A stretch of 45,777 nt of DNA from a virus (IMGVR_UViG_3300010334_006366:1-45777); one strand, 5' to 3'; positions 1 through 7,501 are shown, counted from the stretch's first letter. A program made the numbers and translations. The notes: generated from the letters alone by a model not told the origin.

Positions 1-66
1 AATACCGGGGCTTCAATCAAAATACTACCGCCTAGCTTTAGGGCTGTGGCGACTAAGCTATTATAA
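1..66 (+). CDS. possible 3' end of a gene entering from the left edge
   Basis: Frame 1 of the plus strand is open from the first base to a TAA at 64-66 and reads as a plausible protein C-terminus (about 21 residues, ending RAVATKLL). Two hairpins with T-rich 3' flanks follow on the same strand, as expected after a gene end. The opposite strand is also open over the same bases but has no start codon near 90, so the plus-strand reading is slightly preferred. Function cannot be told. Confidence 0.3.
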   Translation, partial: NTGASIKILPPSFRAVATKLL

Positions 67-90
67 TCTGGCTTGTGTAGTATTGAGCTT

Positions 91-228
91 TTTAAAAAGA
101 GTAACCCGCCAGTTTAAGGATGCAATGCATAGCCTTGGCAGGTTTTGTATGTTAATTATAACAAAACGACCCGACACTTTGAGGATGCTTAGCATAGCCT
201 TGTCGGGTTCTGTCTTTTGTATTGTAGC
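91..228 (+). repeat. double-hairpin repeat, copy 1
   Basis: A 138-bp element, almost identical to 421-559. It holds two hairpins of the same design. The first (103-144) pairs AACCCGCCA with TGGCAGGTT and is followed by TTTT. The second (161-220) has a perfect stem ACCCGACA/TGTCGGGT. Both enclose an inner stem GGATGC..GCAT followed by AGCCTT. The stems followed by T-rich sequence look like tandem intrinsic terminators on the plus strand, but the shared inner motif suggests a defined structured element. The spacer 229-420 between the two copies shows no gene; it contains a TTGACA at 282-287 without a convincing -10. Confidence 0.7.
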
Positions 229-420
229 AAGGCTAAAGTTAGGACAAACCTATACCCTTTGCAAAACTTAACTTTTATGTTTTGACATCCTTTAGTTATA
301 TTATAAATAATTTTATTGTTATAGGCAAATTTGTAGTATTGGGCTAATCGTTTTGAATGCTTTCTGGTTCTAGCTGGATAGGACAGCCGATAATAATGTC
401 GTTCAGCATAATTAGTTGAT

Positions 421-559
421 TTTAAAAAAGAGTAACCCGCCAGTTTGAGGATGCAATGCATAGCCTTGGCAGGTTTTGTATGTTAATTATAACAAAACGA
501 CTCAACACTTTGAGGATGCTTAGCATAGCCTTGTCGGGTTCTGTCTTTTGTATTGTAGC
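421..559 (+). repeat. double-hairpin repeat, copy 2
   Basis: Second copy of the element at 91-228. The first hairpin (about 434-477) is kept. In the second hairpin the left arm reads ACTCAACA instead of ACCCGACA, giving one G-U pair and one A-C mismatch, so this copy is weaker than copy 1. It directly precedes the 22-bp tandem repeat. No open reading frame of interest overlaps it. Confidence 0.7.
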
Positions 560-564
560 TTAGC

Positions 565-711
565 TTCAAACATTCGCCCAATTAGCTCCGAACATTTGCC
601 CAATTAACTCCGAACATTTGCCCAATTAACTCCGAACATTTGCCCAATTAACTCCGAACATTTGCCCAATTAACTTCGAATATTTACTTAATTAACTCCG
701 AACATTTGCCA
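565..711. repeat. 22-bp tandem repeat, about 6.7 copies
   Basis: Head-to-tail units beginning TCCGAACATTTGCCCAATT start at 565 (degenerate), 587, 609, 631, 653, 675 (degenerate) and 697 (partial). The four from 587 to 674 are identical. The period of 22 is not a multiple of three, so this is not a coding repeat. It abuts the stop codon of the leftward gene at 713. Two helical turns per unit would suit cooperative protein binding; the role is unknown. Confidence 0.9.
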
Positions 712-712
712 G

Positions 713-1057
713 TTAATCGCGATACTCACATCTTGTTATTTGTTCAATGTAATCTTTGTAACTCTGTGCAGTTTCTTCTTCGCAGTAAATTCGATAATCT
801 TGCTCCGTTTTTTTAAGATTTTTTAATGTTTTTTTAACATATTCAATATCATTCCACTTAGAATCTTTAAATTCATTGATAATATTTTCTTGAAAATTTA
901 TCATTGCACATTTTTTGAGATAAAAATCATTAAAAAGTGTATTATCAAAACGGGCTACGGTTGAAACATAATCTATCCATTTATCAAAAAGGTCAATAAT
1001 TAATATTATTTGATCCTTAATTAAAGCTTGCTGTTGAAATAATTCTGTGTTTTTCAT
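713..1057 (-). CDS. hypothetical protein, 114 aa
   Basis: No family recognised. The protein is lysine- and glutamate-rich and probably mostly alpha-helical, with an aromatic-rich middle (DKWIDYV, FNDFYLKK). The ATG at 1057 is preceded by GAGGGA; a TTG at 1066 would overlap the stop of the upstream gene. It is the last gene of a leftward pair with 1063-1401 and ends directly at the 22-bp tandem repeat. Confidence 0.7.
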   Translation of the reverse strand: MKNTELFQQQALIKDQIILIIDLFDKWIDYVSTVARFDNTLFNDFYLKKCAMINFQENIINEFKDSKWNDIEYVKKTLKNLKKTEQDYRIYCEEETAQSYKDYIEQITRCEYRD

Positions 1058-1062
1058 TTCCC

Positions 1063-1401
1063 TCAACTCTCCCAGTGATAACCAAAAATCTTGACGCCAC
1101 CGGGGGCAAACGACATTAAAGCCAAGACGTAAGTCAGAAGAAAAAACATATCATTTGGGATATATTTCTCCTTTGGATCCTCTGACCCAAACATAAAGAC
1201 ATCGGCATAGTTGCAAATATATTCAGCTAGGCTAAGCTTTTTTTTTGAATTGTAGGGGTCTGAAAATTTCCGTTCGTTAATTTTGCTCAGACGCTCAAAA
1301 TAACCATTGTCTGGATCACGTTCAAATTCTTGCTTGAACCTTTGAATTTGGATCTTGATTGCAATATTAAGTAGCTCGATTGTAGTAGGTATGGTGTGCA
1401 T
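1063..1401 (-). CDS. hypothetical protein, 112 aa
   Basis: Unrecognised. The reading frame stays open further upstream, but those codons run through a terminator hairpin, so the ATG at 1401 is preferred even though no clear ribosome binding site precedes it. The N-terminus looks helical (TTIELLNIAIKIQIQRF), and a hydrophobic stretch near the C-terminus (MFFLLTYVLALMSFA) could be a membrane segment or a buried helix. It lies about 5 bases upstream of the next leftward gene and probably shares its transcript. Confidence 0.65.
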   Translation of the reverse strand: MHTIPTTIELLNIAIKIQIQRFKQEFERDPDNGYFERLSKINERKFSDPYNSKKKLSLAEYICNYADVFMFGSEDPKEKYIPNDMFFLLTYVLALMSFAPGGVKIFGYHWES

Positions 1402-1411
1402 ATTTTGATTG

Positions 1412-1449
1412 ATAAGACAAAGCCTGTGGGAGTTGCCAGACCACAGGCT
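1412..1449 (-). terminator. intrinsic terminator after phoH
   Basis: A perfect 9-bp inverted repeat AGCCTGTGG/CCACAGGCT (1421-1429 and 1441-1449), read leftward, is followed by TTTGTCTT. It lies about 75 bases beyond the phoH stop. Confidence 0.7.
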
Positions 1450-1525
1450 CACAATAAGACAAAAAGGTAGGGAACTCTGGACTTGCATCCACCAAATCAA
1501 TATATCAAATTGCAAAAACCGCTAT

Positions 1526-2275
1526 TTACTCCCCATAACGCTGCAAGATGGTTTTGATCAAACCGTGCCTGACAATGTCATCTTTAGTAAAGTTGACTAT
1601 ACCAATTTCGGGTATACCAGTTAAACGCTTAACCGCATCACTTAGACCGTTTACAGGGATATCAATATCCGATTGTTTGGGGTCACCCATAATCACTATT
1701 TTGCTACCTGTACCTAATCGGGTAAGCGCGGTCTTGATTGCTTCTGGAGGCACATTTTGAGCCTCATCTAAAAGGATAATTGCATTGCGATAACTTGCCC
1801 CTCGAATATTAGCAAAAAGCACTGGTTCAATATTCTTTTTTTCGATATGGTAGCGACATTCACCTTCGCTCATAAACACTGTTAAGTTGAGCTTTACCGG
1901 GTCTAGCATGGCAAAGGCTAATTTGTCTTCAGCTTCACCAGGAACAGCTCCTATATCGCGTTCCCATTTGGAGCCAACAAAGGGTTTCATATAATAGATT
2001 TTATCGATAGCTCCAGATTTTCTTTGATGAAATGCGTAGTAAAGAGCCAATAGGGTTTTGGCTGTACCTGGAGGCCCACTGGCAATAGTAATAGTGTTGT
2101 CAATTAGTGATTGTAAATACTTGCGTTGATTGTCGTTTTTGGGATGCAGAGTTTTGTATTCATTGCTTTGAGGAAAAGCTTCAGATTGCTGGAGAGAATT
2201 GGTGATAATTGCAGTTTCTTTTTTAGAGCGTCTTGTCTTTTTTTCACCAGCACTTGAGCCCTTGCGCAAAACCAT
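1526..2275 (-). CDS. phoH: PhoH-like P-loop ATPase
   Basis: PhoH family NTPase. Walker A is GPPGTAKT near residue 65, Walker B is IILLDEAQN near residue 165, and a GDPKQ motif follows, in the usual order of the helicase-superfamily-1-like PhoH core. The basic N-terminal 50 residues are not conserved in the family. The ATG at 2275 is chosen over a TTG at 2287. phoH is a very common auxiliary gene of cyanophages and other tailed phages; its cellular role is still debated (RNA or phosphate related). It diverges from the TPR gene across an intergenic palindrome and ends at a terminator. Confidence 0.93.
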   Translation of the reverse strand: MVLRKGSSAGEKKTRRSKKETAIITNSLQQSEAFPQSNEYKTLHPKNDNQRKYLQSLIDNTITIASGPPGTAKTLLALYYAFHQRKSGAIDKIYYMKPFVGSKWERDIGAVPGEAEDKLAFAMLDPVKLNLTVFMSEGECRYHIEKKNIEPVLFANIRGASYRNAIILLDEAQNVPPEAIKTALTRLGTGSKIVIMGDPKQSDIDIPVNGLSDAVKRLTGIPEIGIVNFTKDDIVRHGLIKTILQRYGE

Positions 2276-2292
2276 ATATTTAACCAAATTTT

Positions 2293-2310
2293 CTTATATT
2301 TTAATATAAG
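2293..2310. promoter_or_regulatory. palindromic operator between phoH and TPR gene
   Basis: CTTATATTTTAATATAAG is a perfect 8-2-8 palindrome in the middle of the 81-base divergent intergenic region. It is well placed for a dimeric regulator of both genes. AT-rich palindromes arise easily by chance, so confidence is moderate. Confidence 0.45.
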
Positions 2311-2356
2311 TGTATTAAGCTTATTTTTTGAGCAATCAACCCAACCGAGGTAAAAG

Positions 2357-3013
2357 ATGGATAGTGATCTTAGACAATCAATCAGAAGTCGTAGCGTTCA
2401 ATACCTGTTTAATACAGGCATGGTTTGCGCAATTGCTAGCAATCACCAAGAAGCCATAATCTATTTTGAATGCGCGGCTGCCAAGAATTTGCGGGATTGG
2501 AAAATTTATTACAACTTGGCTTTATGCTACGCGGCTTTAGAAAAACACTTTGAGGCAATAAAGCTATTTCAAGCAGCTATTGACATAGAGCCCAAAGAAG
2601 GAAGGATTTATTTTTGTCTGGCAAATTCCTATAAAGATACTAAGCAATACGTATTAGCTATTGAGTATTTTGCAAAGGTGCGGACTTTGGATCTGAACCA
2701 TTTTGCCTCTTGGGTAAATGAGGGTCAATGCTGGCAAGAATTATCACAATACTCGGTTGCTGAAAGTTGCTTTATTAACGCCTATAGGATAGATGCTACT
2801 CGCTACGAAAGCTACCATGCTTTGGGCACTTTGTTTATTAGGCAGAAAGCATACGAAAGGGCAATTCAAGTGCTAACTTATGGTCTGCAAAATATGCCAG
2901 ATCCTAGCTCTTTGCTTTATCAATGCAGAGCCAAAGTTCACCTGTTAGCCGGGGATGTTTTGGCACATCAAAGAGACCTCAACAGCGCTGAAAAATACGC
3001 CAAAAAAGCGTAA
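2357..3013 (+). CDS. tetratricopeptide repeat protein
   Basis: A 218-residue protein made almost wholly of TPR units: helical pairs with the A/G/Y/A/P spacing, for example IYYNLALCYAALEKHFEAI followed by AAIDIEPKEGRIYFCLANSY. About five repeats are visible. TPR arrays are protein-protein interaction scaffolds. The start is supported by GAGG seven bases upstream of the ATG. There is no signal peptide. It is followed after 47 bases by the WD40 gene, so the two repeat-scaffold proteins are probably co-expressed. Such genes are common in filamentous cyanobacteria and unusual in phages. Confidence 0.85.
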   Translation: MDSDLRQSIRSRSVQYLFNTGMVCAIASNHQEAIIYFECAAAKNLRDWKIYYNLALCYAALEKHFEAIKLFQAAIDIEPKEGRIYFCLANSYKDTKQYVLAIEYFAKVRTLDLNHFASWVNEGQCWQELSQYSVAESCFINAYRIDATRYESYHALGTLFIRQKAYERAIQVLTYGLQNMPDPSSLLYQCRAKVHLLAGDVLAHQRDLNSAEKYAKKA

Positions 3014-3060
3014 TTTGTGCTTGCATTAAAATTAACACTATCAATCAAAACAAGGAAATT

Positions 3061-4233
3061 ATGCTACAAGATTTTAGTTCTATAAGATGTATCAAGACAA
3101 CTGCATTAAAAAATTATAATGCTCGTGGTTGTTCAATGGTTATTACTCCAGATAATCAAAATATTATTATTGGAAATCATAATGGCACTATTAAGATTTT
3201 TAATATAATTACTGGACAATGTTTAAAAACTTTAAAAGCTCATTTTACAGATCGTGCTAATTCAGATATTGATTCAATAGCAATTACGCCAGATGGACAA
3301 AAGATAGTCAGTAGTAGTTATGATTACTGCATTAAAGTATGGGATTTTAATACTGGCAAATGTTTAAAAGACCTAGAACTTTCTCACAAAATGTCTTTTG
3401 GTTATGTAAAATCAATAGCAATTACGCCAGATGGACAAAAGATTGTCAGTGGAAATTCTGATGGCACTATTAAAATTTGGGATATAACTAATCTTGAATG
3501 TTTAAAAACTTTAGAAGGACATGGAGATTATGCTAATTCAGATGTTAATTCAATAGCAATCAGTCCAGATGGTCAATTTATTATCAGTGGTTGTGATGCT
3601 GGCACTATTAAAATTTGGGATATAGATACTGATAAATGTTTAAAAACTTTAAAAGGATATACTTCGGTAACCTCGATAGTAATCACGCCAGATAATCAAA
3701 AGATTGTTAGCAATGGTGAAAATAGATCAATCCAAATATGGGATTTAGCCAAAAGGGAAGGCTTAAAAGGGGAAGGCTTACAAACTACTTTAGGAAAACA
3801 TGACGTCAAAGTAAAATTAATAGCAATTACGCCAGAATTAATAGCAATTATGCCAGATAGTCCATCTAGCGTCATTAGTGATTTTGATTTTTTGGATTAC
3901 TCTATTACGTTATACGACATAAACACTGATAAACATTTACCTTTAGAAGGTCATACAAGTTGGGTACGTCTTGTAGCAATCACTTCAAATGGTAAATATA
4001 TTGTTAGCGCAGATTGTAATAGTAATATTAAAATTTGGGAAATCAATCAAATGAAAAACAATGAAACAATTAAACCTGCCGAAAATACATTAAACCATAG
4101 TCTACTTGAATTGCACCACAGAGTTAGCAGCGAAAAAATCTTAAGTAAAATTCAAACCAAAGAATATTCTGCTGTATTGCAAGAGCTGGCAAATCAAATT
4201 GAAGTCTACACTAAATTGCTTGAATTGCTTTAG
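3061..4233 (+). CDS. WD40 repeat beta-propeller protein
   Basis: 390 residues with seven recognisable WD40 blades, each of the form SIAITPDGQKIVS..DGTIKIWD followed by CLKTL. Blades 1-4 are regular, blades 5-6 are degenerate, and the last ends IKIWEIN. Seven blades would close one propeller. A helical tail of about 70 residues follows (from MKNNETIK on) and may be an oligomerisation or partner-binding segment. AGGA lies just upstream of the ATG. WD40 proteins are abundant in cyanobacteria; capture from a host is the simplest explanation. No enzymatic domain is attached. Confidence 0.92.
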   Translation: MLQDFSSIRCIKTTALKNYNARGCSMVITPDNQNIIIGNHNGTIKIFNIITGQCLKTLKAHFTDRANSDIDSIAITPDGQKIVSSSYDYCIKVWDFNTGKCLKDLELSHKMSFGYVKSIAITPDGQKIVSGNSDGTIKIWDITNLECLKTLEGHGDYANSDVNSIAISPDGQFIISGCDAGTIKIWDIDTDKCLKTLKGYTSVTSIVITPDNQKIVSNGENRSIQIWDLAKREGLKGEGLQTTLGKHDVKVKLIAITPELIAIMPDSPSSVISDFDFLDYSITLYDINTDKHLPLEGHTSWVRLVAITSNGKYIVSADCNSNIKIWEINQMKNNETIKPAENTLNHSLLELHHRVSSEKILSKIQTKEYSAVLQELANQIEVYTKLLELL

Positions 4234-4250
4234 TATTGCTGCATTAAAAT

Positions 4251-4553
4251 ATGAAAATTGAGCTAGATGCACTGGTAAAAAGTTTAAATATTTCTAATGT
4301 TGATGAAGTTCTTCCTCAGTTACTTAAAGACAAAGACCCTAAGCACATTGCATGGTTAGGGGAGAAATTGCAGCAGCTTAACCCTACCAAGGAACTACCT
4401 AAATTATATAGGTCTATAGTTGAATCTATCCATGGGCAAAAGCTGGAAATACTGGATAAATACGGTTTGACTATTATCCAATTAAAAGACTATGGCGCTG
4501 TTAAATTAAGCAATGACCTTACCTGTCGCAGCAGCGATTTAGTGATATATTGA
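4251..4553 (+). CDS. hypothetical protein, 100 aa
   Basis: Unrecognised and mostly helical (LVKSLNISNVDEVLPQLL). It begins 17 bases after the WD40 stop, so it is likely the third gene of the TPR-WD40 operon. A terminator follows 40 bases after its stop. No good ribosome binding site is seen, which suggests coupling to the gene before it. Confidence 0.6.
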   Translation: MKIELDALVKSLNISNVDEVLPQLLKDKDPKHIAWLGEKLQQLNPTKELPKLYRSIVESIHGQKLEILDKYGLTIIQLKDYGAVKLSNDLTCRSSDLVIY

Positions 4554-4594
4554 AAATGGGCCTGGCCTAGGGGTAGTCGTAGACTGCCGACCCA

Positions 4595-4625
4595 AACCGC
4601 ACTAAGTGGCGGTTTTGTGTTTTTT
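4595..4625 (+). terminator. intrinsic terminator of the TPR-WD40 operon
   Basis: Stem AACCGC/GCGGTT (4595-4600 and 4609-4614), extended inward by ACT/AGT, followed by TTTTGTGTTTTTT. A second small hairpin, GGTAGTC-GTA-GACTGCC, lies just upstream at about 4573-4589. Confidence 0.85.
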
Positions 4626-4638
4626 ATAATCAACTGCT

Positions 4639-4785
4639 TTAGTATTGTTGCTGGTATACTTGCTGATTTGACGGTTGTCTTGGGCAAAAATTAAACAGAG
4701 AATCCAGTAGGTAAATGCCCATAATCATTCCTAGAAATGTTATTGCTGACAATATTACAAAACTAGTAAGTTCATCTTTATTCAT
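4639..4785 (-). CDS. small single-span membrane protein, 48 aa
   Basis: A short reading frame whose ATG (4785) overlaps the TGA of the gene before it as ATGA, with GAGG five bases upstream. The protein has a hydrophilic start (MNKDELTS), one strong hydrophobic segment of about 20 residues (FVILSAITFLGMIMGIYLL), and a polar Q-rich tail. That layout suits a small inner-membrane protein. It is the last gene of the long leftward nrd operon and converges on the terminator at 4595-4625. Function unknown. Confidence 0.65.
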   Translation of the reverse strand: MNKDELTSFVILSAITFLGMIMGIYLLDSLFNFCPRQPSNQQVYQQQY

Positions 4786-5012
4786 ATTGCCTCGTTATTG
4801 TTTTTTGAATACAAATCAATTATTTCTCTAGAGAGTTCTTGTTCTTGAAATTTAGGAACTGCCCCAGTATATTGATTAATACAGCCTGATTTTTTGGCAT
4901 ATTGACAAACCTTGTATTTTAATTGCTCTGGAGTAAGTGGCTTGCCTATTGAGGTAATAAATACTCCATCAATTTGCTTAATACTACAAACGCGGCAGGT
5001 CAAATCTTTCAT
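4782..5012 (-). CDS. small cysteine-containing protein after nrdB, 76 aa
   Basis: Unrecognised. Cysteines at positions 6, 9, 36 and 44 (a CRVC pair near the N-terminus) could bind metal or act in thiol exchange. Its position directly after nrdB makes a redox partner of the reductase thinkable, but it lacks a glutaredoxin fold signature (no CPYC). The ATG at 5012 sits 1 base past the nrdB stop. Confidence 0.65.
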   Translation of the reverse strand: MKDLTCRVCSIKQIDGVFITSIGKPLTPEQLKYKVCQYAKKSGCINQYTGAVPKFQEQELSREIIDLYSKNNNEAI

Positions 5013-5013
5013 A

Positions 5014-6036
5014 TCAAAAATCCCAATTAGATACAGTGGAGCTAGCTTGATAACTGGTTACTGTTGCCTCAAAAAAGTTGGTTTTGGTGCCAGCTTCTTT
5101 GCTCAAATCGCTAAACCTTTCTAGGTGCTGATAGGGGTTGTGACTGGGGTATTCTGATATTCTATAGCCAATGGCTTTTAGCCTGATTTCGGTCAAATAA
5201 TCGACATATTGCTTAGTGCTGGTTTTGGTAATTCCTAGGATATTATCTCCACAAATTGAATTATTCCAGTCAATTTCATTTTTGCCGGCAATTGCAAATA
5301 GCGCTTCTATTTGTCCATCCCAAATATCATTTTCTGGGTATTCGTTCATGGCGGATTTTACTAATTCCTGGTATAGCCTAATATGGCTCAGTTCATCCCT
5401 GTGAATCAGCTTGATAATATCTGCCGTGCCAGACATTAAAGAGCGGCTAGCAAGGCTGTAAAAGAACATAAACCCACAGTAAAAATACAATCCCTCTAAT
5501 ATGTAATCGCTCACTAATGCTTTGAGGTAATTGTCAATATTGGGAGTATTTATAAAGTCTTGATAAGCACCTGCAATAAACTGGCATCGCTGCTCTAATA
5601 TGGGGTCATCTCTCCAGAGCTCATAGATAGAATCGCGCTCATTTGCTGGCAAAACCGACTCAATAATATATTGATAACTTGCGCTGTGAAGAGCTTCTTG
5701 TGCTGTTTGTTCTGCCAAACATAGGCTGATCTCTGGAGCAGTAATAATTGTTTTTATATAGGGAATATTGTTAATTTGTATTGAATCCAAAAATACTAAA
5801 AATCCCAATGTGCGGTTATATGCCGTACGTTCTGCCTCGCTCAGATTGGCATAATCTACCTTGTCTTGACTCAGGTCAATCTTTTGATGTTGCCAGAAAT
5901 TAGAGCGCATCTGCTCCCATAGCCTAGAAGCCCAAGGGAAATTTAGATTATTAAGTTGACAAAGTCCGGTGGTATTGCCTTCAAATACTTGGCTTTTATT
6001 AGAGCCTTGAGGGTTAAATAGTAGCGTTTTTTTCAT
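5014..6036 (-). CDS. nrdB: class I ribonucleotide reductase, small (beta) subunit
   Basis: Makes the radical used by NrdA to reduce ribonucleotides. Family landmarks are present in order: the acidic ligand in FLVFLDS; the first EXXH (EALH), followed four residues later by the radical tyrosine in SYQYI; the glutamate of DYILEGLYF; and the second EXXH (ELSH). The C-terminus ends in an aromatic, acidic tail (SNWDF), the usual docking peptide for the large subunit. A strong AGGA seven bases before the ATG at 6036 fixes the start and gives 340 residues, a normal length. It overlaps the preceding gene by 23 bases. All ligands appear intact, so it should be active. Confidence 0.95.
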   Translation of the reverse strand: MKKTLLFNPQGSNKSQVFEGNTTGLCQLNNLNFPWASRLWEQMRSNFWQHQKIDLSQDKVDYANLSEAERTAYNRTLGFLVFLDSIQINNIPYIKTIITAPEISLCLAEQTAQEALHSASYQYIIESVLPANERDSIYELWRDDPILEQRCQFIAGAYQDFINTPNIDNYLKALVSDYILEGLYFYCGFMFFYSLASRSLMSGTADIIKLIHRDELSHIRLYQELVKSAMNEYPENDIWDGQIEALFAIAGKNEIDWNNSICGDNILGITKTSTKQYVDYLTEIRLKAIGYRISEYPSHNPYQHLERFSDLSKEAGTKTNFFEATVTSYQASSTVSNWDF

Positions 6037-6352
6037 ATGTTTCCTGTTGAGTTTTGAGCATATTTGCGCTTGTGGTTTGATACCACAATGCGTCTTTAGC
6101 CATTGCAATTAACAATTCTTGGGAGCAACTAGGCAAAATCTTTTCTAGTGCAATTAAGCTAAATTGCCTTTCGTAAGATACAGCGTGTTTATCCTCAATT
6201 TGCATCAAATTTTGGTGATACAATTTGTGATTTTCAAGGATGGTTTCAATGATTTTATTAACAGGATAAGTCTTCATTTCTTGGCAAAATATCTCAATTT
6301 GTAGGGATTGTTCCAGCGTTGGTACTTGTGGATATGGAATATTTTTAAACAT
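6014..6352 (-). CDS. small protein with two NblA-like helical modules
   Basis: 112 residues that look like a tandem repeat of the NblA pattern: residues 13-52 begin LEQSLQIEIF and residues 60-101 begin YERQFSLIALE and end NMLK. NblA proteins typically read (L)EQQFSLR..., then a helix ending in LLK. NblA directs phycobilisome breakdown in cyanobacteria, and some cyanophages carry nblA. The match is by eye only; the protein is about twice normal NblA length. A strong AAGGAGG precedes the ATG. It sits between a small gene and nrdB in one operon. Confidence 0.4.
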   Translation of the reverse strand: MFKNIPYPQVPTLEQSLQIEIFCQEMKTYPVNKIIETILENHKLYHQNLMQIEDKHAVSYERQFSLIALEKILPSCSQELLIAMAKDALWYQTTSANMLKTQQETYEKNATI

Positions 6353-6719
6353 ACAGCCTCCTTTTGGGATGATTGTTAATTAAATCTGCGCATATAGACT
6401 TAGCTTGGTTGTAATAAAACACTTCTAGTAATTTATCCCCAGACTCACTATAGAAAGCAACGTCATCAGGTAAATCCATCAATTTATCTTGATACAATCT
6501 GAGCGCGTCTAAGGTCAATTGTCCCTCTGGGCTTGGATGATATTTTGCTTTCAAAAGAGTTTCTAGCCCAGCGATAATATCAAACTTAACAAGTACATAT
6601 TTTTTACTGGGATATGTATCGTCCGGGTCAATATTGAACAAAAACCAATGTAAAAAATTGATAATTTCCGTATCGTGCTGGGCAATAGTTGCCGGAGAAA
6701 TGGTGGCAGTAAGTGTCAT
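6345..6719 (-). CDS. hypothetical protein, 124 aa
   Basis: Unrecognised, with overlaps of 4 bases to the gene before and 8 bases to the gene after, so it is translationally coupled within the nrd operon. Its first codons (MTLTAT) nearly repeat those of the preceding gene (MILTAT), at DNA level too, which suggests duplication of a start region. The remainder (for example FHWFLFNIDPDD-like aromatic and acidic stretches) does not resemble the small paralogs next door. Confidence 0.65.
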   Translation of the reverse strand: MTLTATISPATIAQHDTEIINFLHWFLFNIDPDDTYPSKKYVLVKFDIIAGLETLLKAKYHPSPEGQLTLDALRLYQDKLMDLPDDVAFYSESGDKLLEVFYYNQAKSICADLINNHPKRRLYV

Positions 6720-6934
6720 GTTTGTTGACTTAAATACTCAAATTCATTGGCTGCATCAAGTAATCTTTGAATGTACTCAGAAGGTACTTTAAAACCATCT
6801 TGGTCTTTCAGTAATTCTAAGCGAGGAAACATTTCGTTGCAAGTATGGATAATATTGCATATACAAATTAATCTTCTTTCATAAATTAATTGTTTTTTAT
6901 TTTGATCGTCTTGATTGGTGGCAGTAAGTATCAT
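6716..6934 (-). CDS. small 'IPSEY' family protein, 72 aa
   Basis: One of three adjacent paralogs (with 6934-7161 and 7178-7501). They share a helical body (RLICICNIIHTCNEM here) and a C-terminal signature, here FKVPSEYIQRLL. It overlaps the following gene by 4 bases and touches the gene before it. A related signature recurs in the cluster at 31094-32868. Function unknown. Confidence 0.7.
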   Translation of the reverse strand: MILTATNQDDQNKKQLIYERRLICICNIIHTCNEMFPRLELLKDQDGFKVPSEYIQRLLDAANEFEYLSQQT

Positions 6935-7161
6935 TACTCTAACTTCTCCAGTTGTTGAAATAAATTTAATAGTTCTTCAATACATTCACTGGGGATTTTG
7001 CAATAAGAATAATTTTCTTTTTTCTTTAATAGCCTTGTTTTGCGTAAAAGATTACCAGAGGCATTAGTAATTTCACCTAAAAGTTCACAGATTACTCTTG
7101 GATCGGATTTTAATTTTCTTTGAGATTGATCATCGTGATTGGTACGGATAAAATGAAACAT
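6934..7161 (-). CDS. small 'IPSEY' family protein, 75 aa
   Basis: Second paralog of the trio; signature CKIPSECIEELL. The ATG at 7161 is preferred to a TTG at 7194 because AGGAG lies eight bases upstream of it. The body contains LLGEITNASGNLL, aligning with the equivalent helix of its neighbours. Function unknown. Confidence 0.7.
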   Translation of the reverse strand: MFHFIRTNHDDQSQRKLKSDPRVICELLGEITNASGNLLRKTRLLKKKENYSYCKIPSECIEELLNLFQQLEKLE

Positions 7162-7177
7162 TGTTGTATCTCCTAAA

Positions 7178-7501
7178 TCAATTTTCTTCTGCAAGCATAT
7201 CTAAATTGGCATACAACTCATCCAGCTTTGTAATATATTTGCTGGGAATTTTGTAATTATAGATATCGCCATTTTGCTCCAGTGATTCGACATTTTCTAG
7301 TAAATCAGCGCAGCTATTGACAATATCTTGCATAATTGTTAGCAACTCTTGCCCAATTTCCGGGTCATCATCGTCGCTGCTGTTGTCAATTTTTTTTAAT
7401 GCGTTGAATATTTGTATTTGCTGTCGGTCTAGGTAATATTTGAACAGAAACCCTATAGCAAACCACAAAATAGCACTCAGGCTAAAAATTAAAAAAGTCA
7501 T
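7178..7501 (-). CDS. membrane-anchored 'IPSEY' family protein, 107 aa
   Basis: Third paralog, with an added N-terminal hydrophobic segment (FLIFSLSAILWFAIGFLF) that should anchor it in the membrane. An acidic linker (SSDDDDPE) and the common body and signature (YKIPSKYITKLDEL) follow. Its ATG overlaps the stop of the 58-residue membrane protein before it, so the two are probably made together. Confidence 0.7.
   Translation of the reverse strand: MTFLIFSLSAILWFAIGFLFKYYLDRQQIQIFNALKKIDNSSDDDDPEIGQELLTIMQDIVNSCADLLENVESLEQNGDIYNYKIPSKYITKLDELYANLDMLAEEN

Noticed and set aside
83-461. Reading frames across the double-hairpin repeats
   Set aside because: They consist mainly of repeat and hairpin sequence, differ between the two copies and have no ribosome binding site.
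565-711. 22-bp repeats as a CRISPR array
   Set aside because: Units are directly adjacent with no spacers.
1402-1515. N-terminal extension of the 112-aa gene
   Set aside because: The extra codons read through a strong terminator hairpin of phoH.
4557-4595. tRNA gene (GGTAGTC hairpin and GG-rich start)
   Set aside because: Only one short hairpin resembles a tRNA arm; no anticodon stem, T-arm or acceptor pairing can be drawn.
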